Positions 24,858 to 32,210 of a stretch of DNA of 39,360 bases are shown here, one piece after another. A program made the translations under genes and the position numbers. The stretch's first letter is position 1. Every line of letters begins with the position of its first letter. Source of the stretch: Provencibacterium sp. (lineage in GTDB: Bacteria > Bacillota > Clostridia > Oscillospirales > Ruminococcaceae); NCBI GenBank assembly GCA_022793895.1, contig JAAWDS010000038.1, positions 1 through 39,360 on the forward strand, given 5' to 3'. Under the pieces are notes generated by a model that worked only from the letters and a program-made list of their open reading frames with translations, was not told the DNA's origin and made no database searches.

Positions 24858-26705
24858 ATGGCTAGTAGAAATTCTGAGTTTTCATCATATGTCTATGTTA
24901 GAAATGATTTAGAAAAATTAAATTGGAATATAAAGAATCCAGAGCGAGATCCTCAGGGACAATTATATACTCAACAAGAATGTTTAGATAATATTTTAAT
25001 AGGTCCATATTTAGGTAGACAAAGACCAGAATATGTTGTTAAAGTAAAAGAGGATGTTTTTTGGGTAATAGAAGCCAAGGCTATGCATGCACAATTAGAA
25101 CAAGCACTCAGTGAGGCTGTAGAATATGCTCAATGTATAAATAAGAATCCAATATGTAGAGCTTTTATTGTAAGCGGTGTTGCAGGGAATGAAGTTGATA
25201 AATATTTAATAAAGACAGCAGTTATATTTGGCAATGGAGAAATCAAATCTGTAACGTACAATGATAAAGAAATAACAAGCCTTTTATCTGTTGAACAGGC
25301 AAAATATTTAGTAGAGAATCAAACAAATCAATTAAATGAACTTATAGAAGAAGAAAATATTTTATTGGATATTGCTGAGGAAATTAATGAAGAGTTGCAT
25401 AAAGCATCCATAAATAAAGATCAGAGATCGTCAGTTATGGCATCTGTGTTGCTTTCTATGATTTCTGATACATTACCTAATTTTGATGCTTCACCAGAAG
25501 TTTTTATCAGGGATATAAATAATAGAGCAGAAGATGTGTTAATAGAGCATTCAAAAAGAGAATATGCTGAACAAATAGAGTTGAAGCTTCCTCAAGAAAA
25601 CTCAGCTAAAGCCAAATATAAAGCGGCAATAGTAAAAGTATTCTTTTTATTAAGAAAAATAAATGTTAAGGCAGCAATGAATAGTAGTAATGATGTATTA
25701 GGAAAGTTTTATGAAGTGTTTTTAAAATATGGTAATGGTGCCAAAGATATAGGCATTGTTTTAACTCCTAGACATATTACAAATTTTGCGTGCCAAATCC
25801 TAGATATTAATGCTTCAGATGTTGTTTTTGACCCCGCTTGTGGAACAGGCGGATTTTTAGTTGCTGCATATGATAAAGTAAAGTTAGAGTATCCGGAACA
25901 TATACAATATTTTAAAAAGCATAAAATTTTTGGAATTGAACAGCAAGCTAGTGTTGCAGTTCTAGCTATTGTAAATATGATTTTTAGAGGTGATGGAAAA
26001 AATAATATTATTAACGAGAATTGTTTTGCTATAAACCTTCAGAGACATGAAAGGAATGGCGATTTGAGTGCAAAATATATACACGAGAAAAATTCGAGAC
26101 CACCAGTAACAAAAACATTGATGAACCCTCCTTTTGCTCTAAAAAAGGGGGATGAACAAGAACATGTTTTTATTGATTATGCTTTGAACCAGATGCAAAA
26201 CAATGGTCTGCTATTTGCTGTATTGCCTATCTCAGTCATGTATTCGGGAGCAGATTTTAAATGGAGAGAGAATTTGTTAAAAAATAATATGTTAGTTTCA
26301 GTTATCTCTTTTCCACAAGAATTATTCTATCCCCAAGCATCAGTAGAATCTATAGGTGTAATTATAAAAAAGGGCATCCCGCATCCTGTTGAAAAACAAA
26401 TTTTATGGCTGAAAATAACTAATGACGGATTTAAGAAACATAAAAAGAGACGAGTCCATAATAACGTAAAAAGTGAATTGGATATATATTCTTCAAGAAT
26501 AAAGGAATATATAATAAATGACGTTATTCCACAACAGGAAGTAGGGATATGTCAAAACATTGCTATTAAGAAGGATGATATTAAACTTGAATTGATACCC
26601 CAAAATTATCTAGGAACGGAAAAAGTAGATTTTTATTTGGTTAATGAACAAATGAAAAAAGAATATTTTGAAATATTATTGCAACAAATGAGAAAGGATT
26701 TATAA
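24858..26705 (+). CDS. Fused restriction nuclease / N6-adenine DNA methyltransferase
   Basis: The 615-residue protein has an N-terminal nuclease-like domain (about residues 20-140) with RPEYVV followed by VFWVIEAKA, a PD-(D/E)XK-type core with Glu in the first acidic place. A helical linker comes next, then an N6 methylase with SAM motif DPACGTGGFL and catalytic NPPF. Nuclease and methylase in one chain plus a separate specificity gene recalls BcgI-type (IIB/IIG) systems. AAGGAG precedes the ATG. The DNA is strongly AT-rich against GC-rich flanks, indicating transfer. It is 3 bases from the specificity gene. Confidence 0.85.
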   Translation: MASRNSEFSSYVYVRNDLEKLNWNIKNPERDPQGQLYTQQECLDNILIGPYLGRQRPEYVVKVKEDVFWVIEAKAMHAQLEQALSEAVEYAQCINKNPICRAFIVSGVAGNEVDKYLIKTAVIFGNGEIKSVTYNDKEITSLLSVEQAKYLVENQTNQLNELIEEENILLDIAEEINEELHKASINKDQRSSVMASVLLSMISDTLPNFDASPEVFIRDINNRAEDVLIEHSKREYAEQIELKLPQENSAKAKYKAAIVKVFFLLRKINVKAAMNSSNDVLGKFYEVFLKYGNGAKDIGIVLTPRHITNFACQILDINASDVVFDPACGTGGFLVAAYDKVKLEYPEHIQYFKKHKIFGIEQQASVAVLAIVNMIFRGDGKNNIINENCFAINLQRHERNGDLSAKYIHEKNSRPPVTKTLMNPPFALKKGDEQEHVFIDYALNQMQNNGLLFAVLPISVMYSGADFKWRENLLKNNMLVSVISFPQELFYPQASVESIGVIIKKGIPHPVEKQILWLKITNDGFKKHKKRRVHNNVKSELDIYSSRIKEYIINDVIPQQEVGICQNIAIKKDDIKLELIPQNYLGTEKVDFYLVNEQMKKEYFEILLQQMRKDL

Positions 26706-26708
26706 AGC

Positions 26709-27188
26709 ATGAAAATCTCTCGATTGTTTAATATAAGTGTTGCAAAATCTTCTGGGGTTGAAGATTATGATTTTGGAGAAATACCTTTTATAACAAGTAC
26801 AACCTTAAATAACGGGGTTGCACGTTATGTAGATCCATTTACTGAAGATAAAGTTTTTGAAGGGCCTGCCATTTGCATATCAGGACTTGGTTATGCAACT
26901 GTGCAAAATGGTAAATTCTTACCCAAAGGTAACGGCGGAGATTCGGTTACTATCTTGATCCCAAGGAACAAAATGTCCCATGAAGAATTGTTATATTATG
27001 CCTCATTATTTAACATTATACATACTTGGCGTTTCTCTTTTGGAAGAAAAGCAAGCAAATATAGATTAAAAGATTTAGAATTGCTTCCGGAGTTCAAAGA
27101 ATTTAATAAAGAAATTAAATTTGAATTAGAAGCTGTGGGAAGAGAAATGTCAGATAGATTTTCTAATCTTATAAAGAAAGAAGAATGA
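26709..27188 (+). CDS. Short specificity subunit with one target-recognition domain
   Basis: The 159-residue protein ends like half of a type I/BcgI S subunit: SISGLGYATVQNGKF-type core strand, FNIIHTWRFSFGRKASKYRL, then LKDLELLPEF and a helical tail suited to dimerisation. Full S subunits have two recognition domains and 340-450 residues. This single-domain form would need to dimerise and would then read a palindromic split site. It follows the nuclease-methylase gene with 3 bases between and shares its AT-rich composition. Confidence 0.75.
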   Translation: MKISRLFNISVAKSSGVEDYDFGEIPFITSTTLNNGVARYVDPFTEDKVFEGPAICISGLGYATVQNGKFLPKGNGGDSVTILIPRNKMSHEELLYYASLFNIIHTWRFSFGRKASKYRLKDLELLPEFKEFNKEIKFELEAVGREMSDRFSNLIKKEE

Positions 27189-27259
27189 GATTATTTATCG
27201 GCATGTTTTACCGCAGTATGGGCAGCTATCAAAAGTAGACAGGAGTTTTCTGGTTTTGA

Positions 27260-27361
27260 GTTGCTATTTTAAACAAGGCAGAAAATGAGGATAGATCTTC
27301 TAATCATATTTCAAAAAAATTACAGGATAACTTATCATTAATTGCAAATATGGAAGATTAA
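27260..27361 (+). pseudogene. short AT-rich coding remnant
   Basis: A start-less frame of about 33 codons (contains KAENEDRSSNHISKKLQDNL) ends in a stop. It could be the tail of a lost island gene. The whole stretch 27189-27545 is otherwise gene-free, AT-rich and contains only this and the leader region of the MFS gene. Confidence 0.2.
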
Positions 27362-27545
27362 ATAAAATTTTGTATTAAGATGGTACAAAATTTATATGAG
27401 TATGTATTTGTAGAAAAGGGGATGCACGATCGGTATTAGTATTGCAGAAATATTGCACGTATTTCCGCGATTTTGTGGGGATAGATTTTGGTTTTTGTAA
27501 TTATCCCCAAAAGAGCTATCATCGAATAAAAGGGAGGGAACCGGT

Positions 27546-27584
27546 ATGATTTTAATGCGTGAAAAAGCTCCATGCAAGGTTTGA
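27546..27584 (+). CDS. 12-codon leader peptide of the MFS gene
   Basis: GGGAGGG stands 7 bases before an ATG that opens MILMREKAPCKV and a stop. Codons 8-11 lie in the left arm of the following hairpin, so a ribosome stalled on the leader would open it. Leader peptides of this size control many macrolide and other ribosome-drug resistance genes. No inducing drug can be named from sequence. Confidence 0.6.
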   Translation: MILMREKAPCKV

Positions 27585-27600
27585 GGATATTGCATGGAGC
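27567..27600 (+). promoter_or_regulatory. attenuator-like hairpin in the MFS leader
   Basis: GCTCCATGCAA (27567-27577) pairs perfectly with TTGCATGGAGC (27590-27600). Bases TGAGGAT in its loop (27582-27588) can pair with ATCCTCA at 27624-27630, giving an alternative fold. A second stem CCCGTC/GGCGGG lies between. On the minus strand the hairpin is followed by five T residues. Confidence 0.6.
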
Positions 27601-27682
27601 GCCCCGTCTTGTATAGGCGGGCATCCTCAGACTTTGCAATTTTGATGAAGCGGATGAACACTATCAAAGGAGCAAAGTCAAA

Positions 27683-28969
27683 ATGAAAAAAAGAAACTAT
27701 GAACGAAAGGATTTTTATATCCTGTGGAGTACACAGAGCCTCTCGCAGCTTGGCAGCACAATGACGAATTTTTCGCTGACCCTGTGGCTGTATCAGGCGA
27801 CCGGGTCGGCGCTGCAAACGGCTCTCTTGTCCGTCTGTTCCTATGCGCCCTATGTTCTGATGAGCATCTTTGCCGGGGCGTTAAGCGATCGATGGGATAA
27901 GAAAAGGACGATGCTGGTCTGTGATACATTGGCAGCCTGCTGCACGGTAGCAGTGTTTGTAGGATTGAAGCTGGATTTACTCAGCGCGTGGCACCTATAT
28001 CTGCTGAATGCCTTGAACGGTCTGATGAACACCGTTCAAAGCCCGGCTGGCGATGTCGTCATTACACTGATTACGCCGAAAAAAAGCTATCAGAAGGCGA
28101 GCAGCCTGCGTTCCTTTTCCAGCTCGCTGATTACGATTCTGCATCCGGTGCTTGCCACATCGTTCTATGCGCTGGGCGGTATGGATATCGTAATCCTGGT
28201 AGATCTTGTCACATTTGCCGCCGCATTTTTCGCCCTGCTGTTGTTTGTGAAGATTCCGCAGGCGGGGGCGTCTGTGGAGGCGTCCCGTGAGACGCTGCTG
28301 GAAGCTGCAAAGGGAGGTCTAAAGTGCTTGAACGAAAACCGGATGGTGCTGGCGCTGATCCTCTTTTTAGCTGGAGTAAATCTGGTTGCGTCCGCCTTTG
28401 ACGCCGTACTTCCGGCTTTTGTCCTGCCCAGGGAGAACGGCGGGGAAGCGGTTTTGGGGGTTGTCACCTCCTTTGCCGGAATCGCTATGCTGGCCGGAAG
28501 CCTTACCGCGTCTGTGCTGCCTGCACCGAAGGACCGAATACGGCTCATTGTGTTTACCATGCTCTTCTCCTTAACGGCGGATAACTTCCTGATGTCTCTG
28601 ACCAGGACGCCGGCAGCATGGTGCATCGCACAAATATTGGGTTATTTTCCCGTACCGTTGATGAATACCAGTCTGGATGTGATTGTGCGATCGACGATCC
28701 CTACAGAGATGCAGGGCCGGGTCTATTCCTGCCGGAACAGCCTACAGTTTTTTACCATTCCTATCGGCTATTTTTTTGGCGGCTGGATGGTCGATGTAGT
28801 CTGTGAGCCGTTCATGGCAAAGGCAGGAGGCATGGCTGTCACCCTGTTTGGGCAAGGGAAGGGCTCCGGCGCGGCTATAATGATTTTTATTCTTGGATTT
28901 ATCGGAATGACGGTTTGCCTGATTTTCGGAAGGGTTTTGAAGAAGTACCGGTATGAGGAAGCGATCTAA
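27683..28969 (+). CDS. MFS efflux transporter, macrolide-efflux (MefA) related
   Basis: The 428-residue protein has twelve predicted membrane segments and MFS features such as GALSDRWDKKRTML between segments 2 and 3. The opening FYILWSTQSLSQLGSTMTNFSL is typical of the MefA/DHA3 group, as is the region ending VIVRSTIPTEMQGRVYS. Members export macrolides or other drugs by proton antiport. The substrate here is unknown. AAAGGAG precedes the ATG. An upstream leader peptide and hairpin suggest drug-induced translation or transcription. It lies between the restriction island and the cotJ operon. Confidence 0.85.
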   Translation: MKKRNYERKDFYILWSTQSLSQLGSTMTNFSLTLWLYQATGSALQTALLSVCSYAPYVLMSIFAGALSDRWDKKRTMLVCDTLAACCTVAVFVGLKLDLLSAWHLYLLNALNGLMNTVQSPAGDVVITLITPKKSYQKASSLRSFSSSLITILHPVLATSFYALGGMDIVILVDLVTFAAAFFALLLFVKIPQAGASVEASRETLLEAAKGGLKCLNENRMVLALILFLAGVNLVASAFDAVLPAFVLPRENGGEAVLGVVTSFAGIAMLAGSLTASVLPAPKDRIRLIVFTMLFSLTADNFLMSLTRTPAAWCIAQILGYFPVPLMNTSLDVIVRSTIPTEMQGRVYSCRNSLQFFTIPIGYFFGGWMVDVVCEPFMAKAGGMAVTLFGQGKGSGAAIMIFILGFIGMTVCLIFGRVLKKYRYEEAI

Positions 28970-29150
28970 CCGTGCCTATAGGGCCTATCGGTTAAAACGG
29001 TAAGCGCGAAGGTAGGCGGTGGGAACAGGTATCATTTATCAAAAGACCGTAGCCTCTGGTTCTCTAATTGAAAGGGGGTTCGACTGCTCCGCGAGGGACA
29101 CGGGAACCGCCTGAGCTTGGTTATTGTGAGAGCGTGGTAAAAAATAATCC

Positions 29151-29192
29151 AAAGCGTCCGCAGGCGATGCGGGCGCTTTCCGTTTTCTTTTT
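29151..29192 (+). terminator. terminator between the MFS gene and the cotJ operon
   Basis: AAAGCGTCCGC (29151-29161) pairs with GCGGGCGCTTT (29169-29179) with one G-U pair, followed by a T-rich tract. The gene-free stretch 28970-29369 otherwise shows no feature I can name; the cotJ promoter must lie in its last 150 bases. Confidence 0.7.
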
Positions 29193-29369
29193 TTCAATTT
29201 GAGGCAGCCAACCCGTTTTCCGCTCTCCAGCCGCCTTCCTGGCAAGCGAACTCTCCTTTGTCTGGGTTCATAGGATGGGTTGTGCAGAACCGAACCGGAG
29301 CCTTCTGAAACGCCGGCCCAGCACAGCCGGCAAGAACGACAAAGGACCGACGAGAAAGGAGAACCGAAG

Positions 29370-29549
29370 TTGGACGATAACAAATTCCCCGCCTGCTTTG
29401 ATAACGGCAGCGTCCCGCTGGCGATGGCCTATGTCCCTTTCCAGAAATGGGGCATGCTTTACGATGAGGAAGTCGGTATGCAGCGCGGCACCATTTTTAA
29501 GCAGTTAGATAAGCCCTTCATTGGAGAGGAGGCCGTCGCTCGTGGATAG
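29370..29549 (+). CDS. cotJA: Spore coat-associated protein CotJA
   Basis: The 59-residue protein contains the family core PLAMAYVPFQKWGMLYDEEV and GMQRGTIFKQLDKPFIGE. AAAGGAG lies 8 bases before a TTG start. CotJA belongs to a small protein set made in the mother cell and deposited in the inner spore coat with CotJC. It overlaps cotJB by 8 bases. In Bacillus the cotJ operon is under SigE; I could not fix a SigE promoter here. Confidence 0.9.
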   Translation: MDDNKFPACFDNGSVPLAMAYVPFQKWGMLYDEEVGMQRGTIFKQLDKPFIGEEAVARG

Positions 29550-29793
29550 AGAAGCCATGCTCAAAAAAGTGCAGATGCACTTTTTCGCCGCCTATGACGC
29601 CCGTCTTTTCCTGGATACCCATCCCACCGATCTCACTGCGTTGGATTACTTCAAAACGCATGTCGCACTAGGCAACAGCGCTAAAAAAGAATATGAAGCC
29701 AAGTTCGGCCCGCTGGAGGCTGAGAACGTTGGCAACAGTTGGAATTGGGTCGACGATCCCTGGCCCTGGGAAAACCTTGGGAGGTATGCCTGA
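29542..29793 (+). CDS. cotJB: Spore coat protein CotJB
   Basis: The 83-residue protein reads AMLKKVQMHFFAAYDARLFL, then DTHPTDLTALDYFKTHVAL, and ends DDPWPWENLGRYA, as CotJB does. AGGAGG is 9 bases before a GTG start, inside the end of cotJA. The stop overlaps the ATG of cotJC (TGATG). Tight coupling implies equal amounts of the three coat proteins, which is defeated by the interruption of cotJC. Confidence 0.92.
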   Translation: MDREAMLKKVQMHFFAAYDARLFLDTHPTDLTALDYFKTHVALGNSAKKEYEAKFGPLEAENVGNSWNWVDDPWPWENLGRYA

Positions 29794-29897
29794 TGTGGAA
29801 TTATGAAAAACGGCTGGAATATCCGGTCAATATTAAAAACGTCAACCCCGCTATGGCGAAGCTCATCATCACCCAATTAGGAGGGCCTAATGGCTGA
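29793..29897 (+). pseudogene. cotJC: cotJC 5' part, interrupted at codon 32
   Basis: The frame begins MWNYEKRLEYPVNIKNVNPA and reaches ITQLGGP, the exact N-terminus of the CotJC manganese-catalase-like coat protein. It then leaves the family and stops three codons later. GGGAGG precedes the ATG. The next part of the protein, DGEMGAATRYLSQRYSAPYA, is found in frame 3.7 kb away at 33604. The break coincides with a 15-bp repeat present at both places, so the gene is split by an inserted element, not degraded. Confidence 0.9.
29879..29893 (+). repeat. left core site of the cotJC element
   Basis: AGGAGGGCCTAATGG. The A at position 11 belongs to the element: the host codon GAT (Asp, conserved in CotJC) is carried by the right copy, so crossover occurs within the first ten bases. 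Confidence 0.85.
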
Positions 29898-29929
29898 GGG
29901 AGAGGAAAAAACGCCGCTCGCAGTACCCA

Positions 29930-30673
29930 TTAAGTAAATTCGATATAGTTCCCGCTGGCATAGCCGACGTTCCCTCCATAACGGGTGACGTACCATCCGT
30001 TCGGGAGAACCCCCAGCACCGTGACCGGCGCTCCATCCGGCATGCGGGCTAGGACGGGCGCGCCGGTATTCGGCCGGGAGCGCAGCAAAAGATTTCCTCC
30101 GCCCGTTGCAACGCGGCCGGAACGTTCAGGCTGCGCTTCGACAAAGGGAATATCGAAATATTCCGTAACCGAACGTACCAACATCCGGGCGATGGGATCG
30201 ATGTTGTCTTTAATCCACTGCGCATCCTCCCAATTATCGTGGTAGGCAACTTCGATGAGCACAGCGGGAGCGATGGTCCGGCGCACCTCCGCCAGTTGGG
30301 TGGAAGGGCGTGTATCCACCATCCACGGATAGGGATAGATGGATTTAAAATTTTTCGCCAGGATATCGGCGAACCGCTTGCTGCGCCAGTTCCCTGGGCG
30401 GTAATAGATATCGGGGCCTTGGAGCTGGCCGGTCATGTTCTCCGGGGAAGCGTTCGAGTGCAGCGCAATATGTAGATCATAGTTTCCGGAATTGGAGCGT
30501 TCGATCGACTGAGAAACATTCCCCTCCGGCGAATTGCGCGCCACCTGAACACCGCTGGAGCGCAGATAAGGCAGCATAGCATCGGCCAGCTGGTTCATGA
30601 TCTCTTCCTCGGTTCCCCCATTTACATAGTGGTTATATTCCTGAGTAGAGGGGCTCAAAAAAATAGTAGGCAT
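29930..30673 (-). CDS. N-acetylmuramoyl-L-alanine amidase with SH3b domain
   Basis: The 247-residue protein has an Amidase_3 domain (zinc-binding LHIALHSNASP and catalytic Glu in AVLIEVAYHDN) and a C-terminal SH3-type wall-binding domain (NLLLRSRPNTGAPVLARMPD). It lacks a signal peptide, so it needs a holin, lysis or mother-cell context. A GGATGGGAAG stretch precedes the ATG. Amidases also occur in the Bacillus skin element (cwlA), so this may be phage-derived cargo or take part in mother-cell lysis. Confidence 0.88.
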   Translation of the reverse strand: MPTIFLSPSTQEYNHYVNGGTEEEIMNQLADAMLPYLRSSGVQVARNSPEGNVSQSIERSNSGNYDLHIALHSNASPENMTGQLQGPDIYYRPGNWRSKRFADILAKNFKSIYPYPWMVDTRPSTQLAEVRRTIAPAVLIEVAYHDNWEDAQWIKDNIDPIARMLVRSVTEYFDIPFVEAQPERSGRVATGGGNLLLRSRPNTGAPVLARMPDGAPVTVLGVLPNGWYVTRYGGNVGYASGNYIEFT

Positions 30674-30754
30674 GTTCTTCCCATCCTTTCACAGTATCTG
30701 CCTTTCCATGCTATGCCGCATAGAAAATTCCTGTGAAGCTCCGGGAGCCCATCC

Positions 30755-31423
30755 CTACCGCTTGGCTTCCAGCTTGTCCGCCATACAAAAGCGGATTCCA
30801 TCGCTGAACCCTACGTTATAAACCGAACGGATGATGCCGCTGTCGCCTGCGGCGATCGTTTCCTCCTTTAACCCGGCAACGCTCTTATCCACCGCGCTGT
30901 GCGCCGCCGGCACAAGCGCCCTTTCGTTTTCATGCAGCTTGGAGAGCCGGTGGCAAGCCACATAAAGCCCCGCGATATAGCCCTTCGCATAGCTGTCCGA
31001 AAGGCAGCCCATCTCCTTTGTCGAATACAATTTGTGATTCAGGCGGACGATGCGGCGTGTCCAGGAATGGATGCAGTCCAACGCGTAACCGATGGATTTT
31101 TCACAGAGCCGCACATCCTCTGGAAAACCCGCCAAGCAGACGGTACGCGTTTGCTGGCGGCTGCGCCTGCGGCAAAAGGCCCGGCAGCAGTGCTTTTCCG
31201 CGATCACGTTGGCCAATTGCAGCATCCAAGAACTGCGCCGCTTGGAATAGGTAAAGGCGGTTTCATGGTGGATAACCTGGACGCCGTCCGCCGTTAAATC
31301 CTGCATAGAGAGCTTGTGTTCTATCATTAACTCCTTCGCCTTGCAGAGAGCAAGTTCAGCCTCGTGCTCATTTGGGCTCTGCGAAAGCGCCAGGAGTTTA
31401 TTAATTTTATCCTTTATATCCAT
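30755..31423 (-). CDS. DUF2786 domain protein
   Basis: The 222-residue protein opens with DIKDKINKLLALSQSPNEHE and AELALCKAKELMIEHKLS, the DUF2786 signature. An alpha-helical region follows with a Cys/Arg-rich part (HCCRAFCRRRSRQQTR). The family is frequent in phages and integrative elements and its function is unknown. AAAGGA lies 7 bases before the ATG at 31423; the longer frame to 31459 has no ribosome binding site. It shares direction with the amidase and the 61-residue gene. Confidence 0.75.
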   Translation of the reverse strand: MDIKDKINKLLALSQSPNEHEAELALCKAKELMIEHKLSMQDLTADGVQVIHHETAFTYSKRRSSWMLQLANVIAEKHCCRAFCRRRSRQQTRTVCLAGFPEDVRLCEKSIGYALDCIHSWTRRIVRLNHKLYSTKEMGCLSDSYAKGYIAGLYVACHRLSKLHENERALVPAAHSAVDKSVAGLKEETIAAGDSGIIRSVYNVGFSDGIRFCMADKLEAKR

Positions 31424-31669
31424 AAAACGTTCCTTTATCGAACGGAAGCCTTTGGACACTGGAACCGGAAACAGGCGCCCCTAAAGGATTCGGTTCCCGG
31501 TTTGCAGAAACGGGAAAAGTTATCGGTTTCGCCCATGGTTCTGCGGACAGAGTTGAGCTTCCGCGGAGTCAAGCATTTCCTTTCTTGGGATCTGTCTGCA
31601 AGGTGATCGATATTTTGCAGACGGCTTTCCTTTTATCATCAATATGGAGCAGTTATGGTAGATTTAGCC

Positions 31670-31729
31670 GCCCATAGGGCGGCCAAATGAATCAGCGTAT
31701 AATAACTGTTTTCCAGCTATTATACCACA
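31670..31729 (+). repeat. 60-bp dispersed hairpin repeat, copy B
   Basis: It matches the minus strand of 23039-23098 at 54 of 60 positions. The AT-rich stem is kept (GTATAATA/TATTATAC), and one pair changes from C-G to T-A with both partners altered. The GC-rich hairpin is longer here (GCCGCCC-ATA-GGGCGGC). This copy lies inside the cotJC element, downstream of the 61-residue gene. Confidence 0.8.
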
Positions 31730-31747
31730 GCTTACGGATTCGTGCAA

Positions 31748-31933
31748 CTAAGCGTCTTCCCTGCTCAAATAGAGCTGGGAGATTCCCCGGCTCACATTAA
31801 AAAGGATATCGCTGCGCAAACTTTCCCATTCCTCTTCAGACAGGCTATCCAGCGGTACGGCAAGCCCCTTTTCGCGATCCATCAGCATAAACGAAACTTC
31901 TTCCGGGGAGGGAAAGCCTCCTTTACCTGCCAT
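31748..31933 (-). CDS. 61-residue element protein, possible recombination directionality factor
   Basis: A good start (GAGGTG, 7 bases, ATG) opens an acidic 61-residue protein (MAGKGGFPSPEEVSFMLMDR, then SLSEEEWESLRSDILFNV). It matches no family I recognise. It is divergent from the recombinase and the only small protein in the element. Large serine recombinases need a small partner to excise, and such partners share no common sequence. That role is inferred from position and size only. Confidence 0.55.
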   Translation of the reverse strand: MAGKGGFPSPEEVSFMLMDREKGLAVPLDSLSEEEWESLRSDILFNVSRGISQLYLSREDA

Positions 31934-32078
31934 CAAAAATCACCTCACCGTCCCATGATATGGCGCATGCGGATTGTCCTATACCATCCCTTCCGTTCCC
32001 TGCGTTTCCCTCCCGTTGTTAAAAGCCGGACGGAAAATGGAAAAGGGTTCCGGCGCAGCTAAACGCTGTTTTTCAGAA

Positions 32079-32114
32079 GGCAGCCCGCAAAATGTCTGCA
32101 TTTTGCGGGCTGCC
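32079..32114. repeat. perfect 16-bp inverted repeat before the recombinase gene
   Basis: GGCAGCCCGCAAAATG (32079-32094), loop TCTG, complement 32099-32114. No T run follows on either side. It lies 97 bases before the recombinase start, between the divergent 61-residue gene and the recombinase gene, a place for an operator or a control hairpin. The rest of 31934-32210 is featureless to me. Confidence 0.5.
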
Positions 32115-32210
32115 CTTGGCATATGGCTGAAAAAGGGGAGAGCTGCGAGGACAATCGCATCCCCCGTAGATGCCTGCCGGAAATCTAGCCGGCAAGAAGG
32201 GAAGGAGCCT

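Noticed and set aside
29080-29140. tRNA-like GGGTTCGACTGCTCC stretch
   Set aside because: The T-arm does not pair at all five positions and no acceptor or anticodon arm can be formed around it.
29220-29369. SigE promoter of the cotJ operon
   Set aside because: A CATAGGAT-like stretch near 29268 could be a -10 box, but no matching -35 at proper distance was found.
15960-32100. Shared 13-mer GCCCGCAAAATGT at about 15969 and 32084
   Set aside because: Flanks do not match and only the second copy forms a hairpin. Too short to call a repeat.
32100-32210. SigE-type promoter before the cotJC-element recombinase (GGCATATG at 32118)
   Set aside because: Only a -35-like piece is present; no -10 partner at 13-15 bases. 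Mother-cell control of the recombinase therefore remains unproven.
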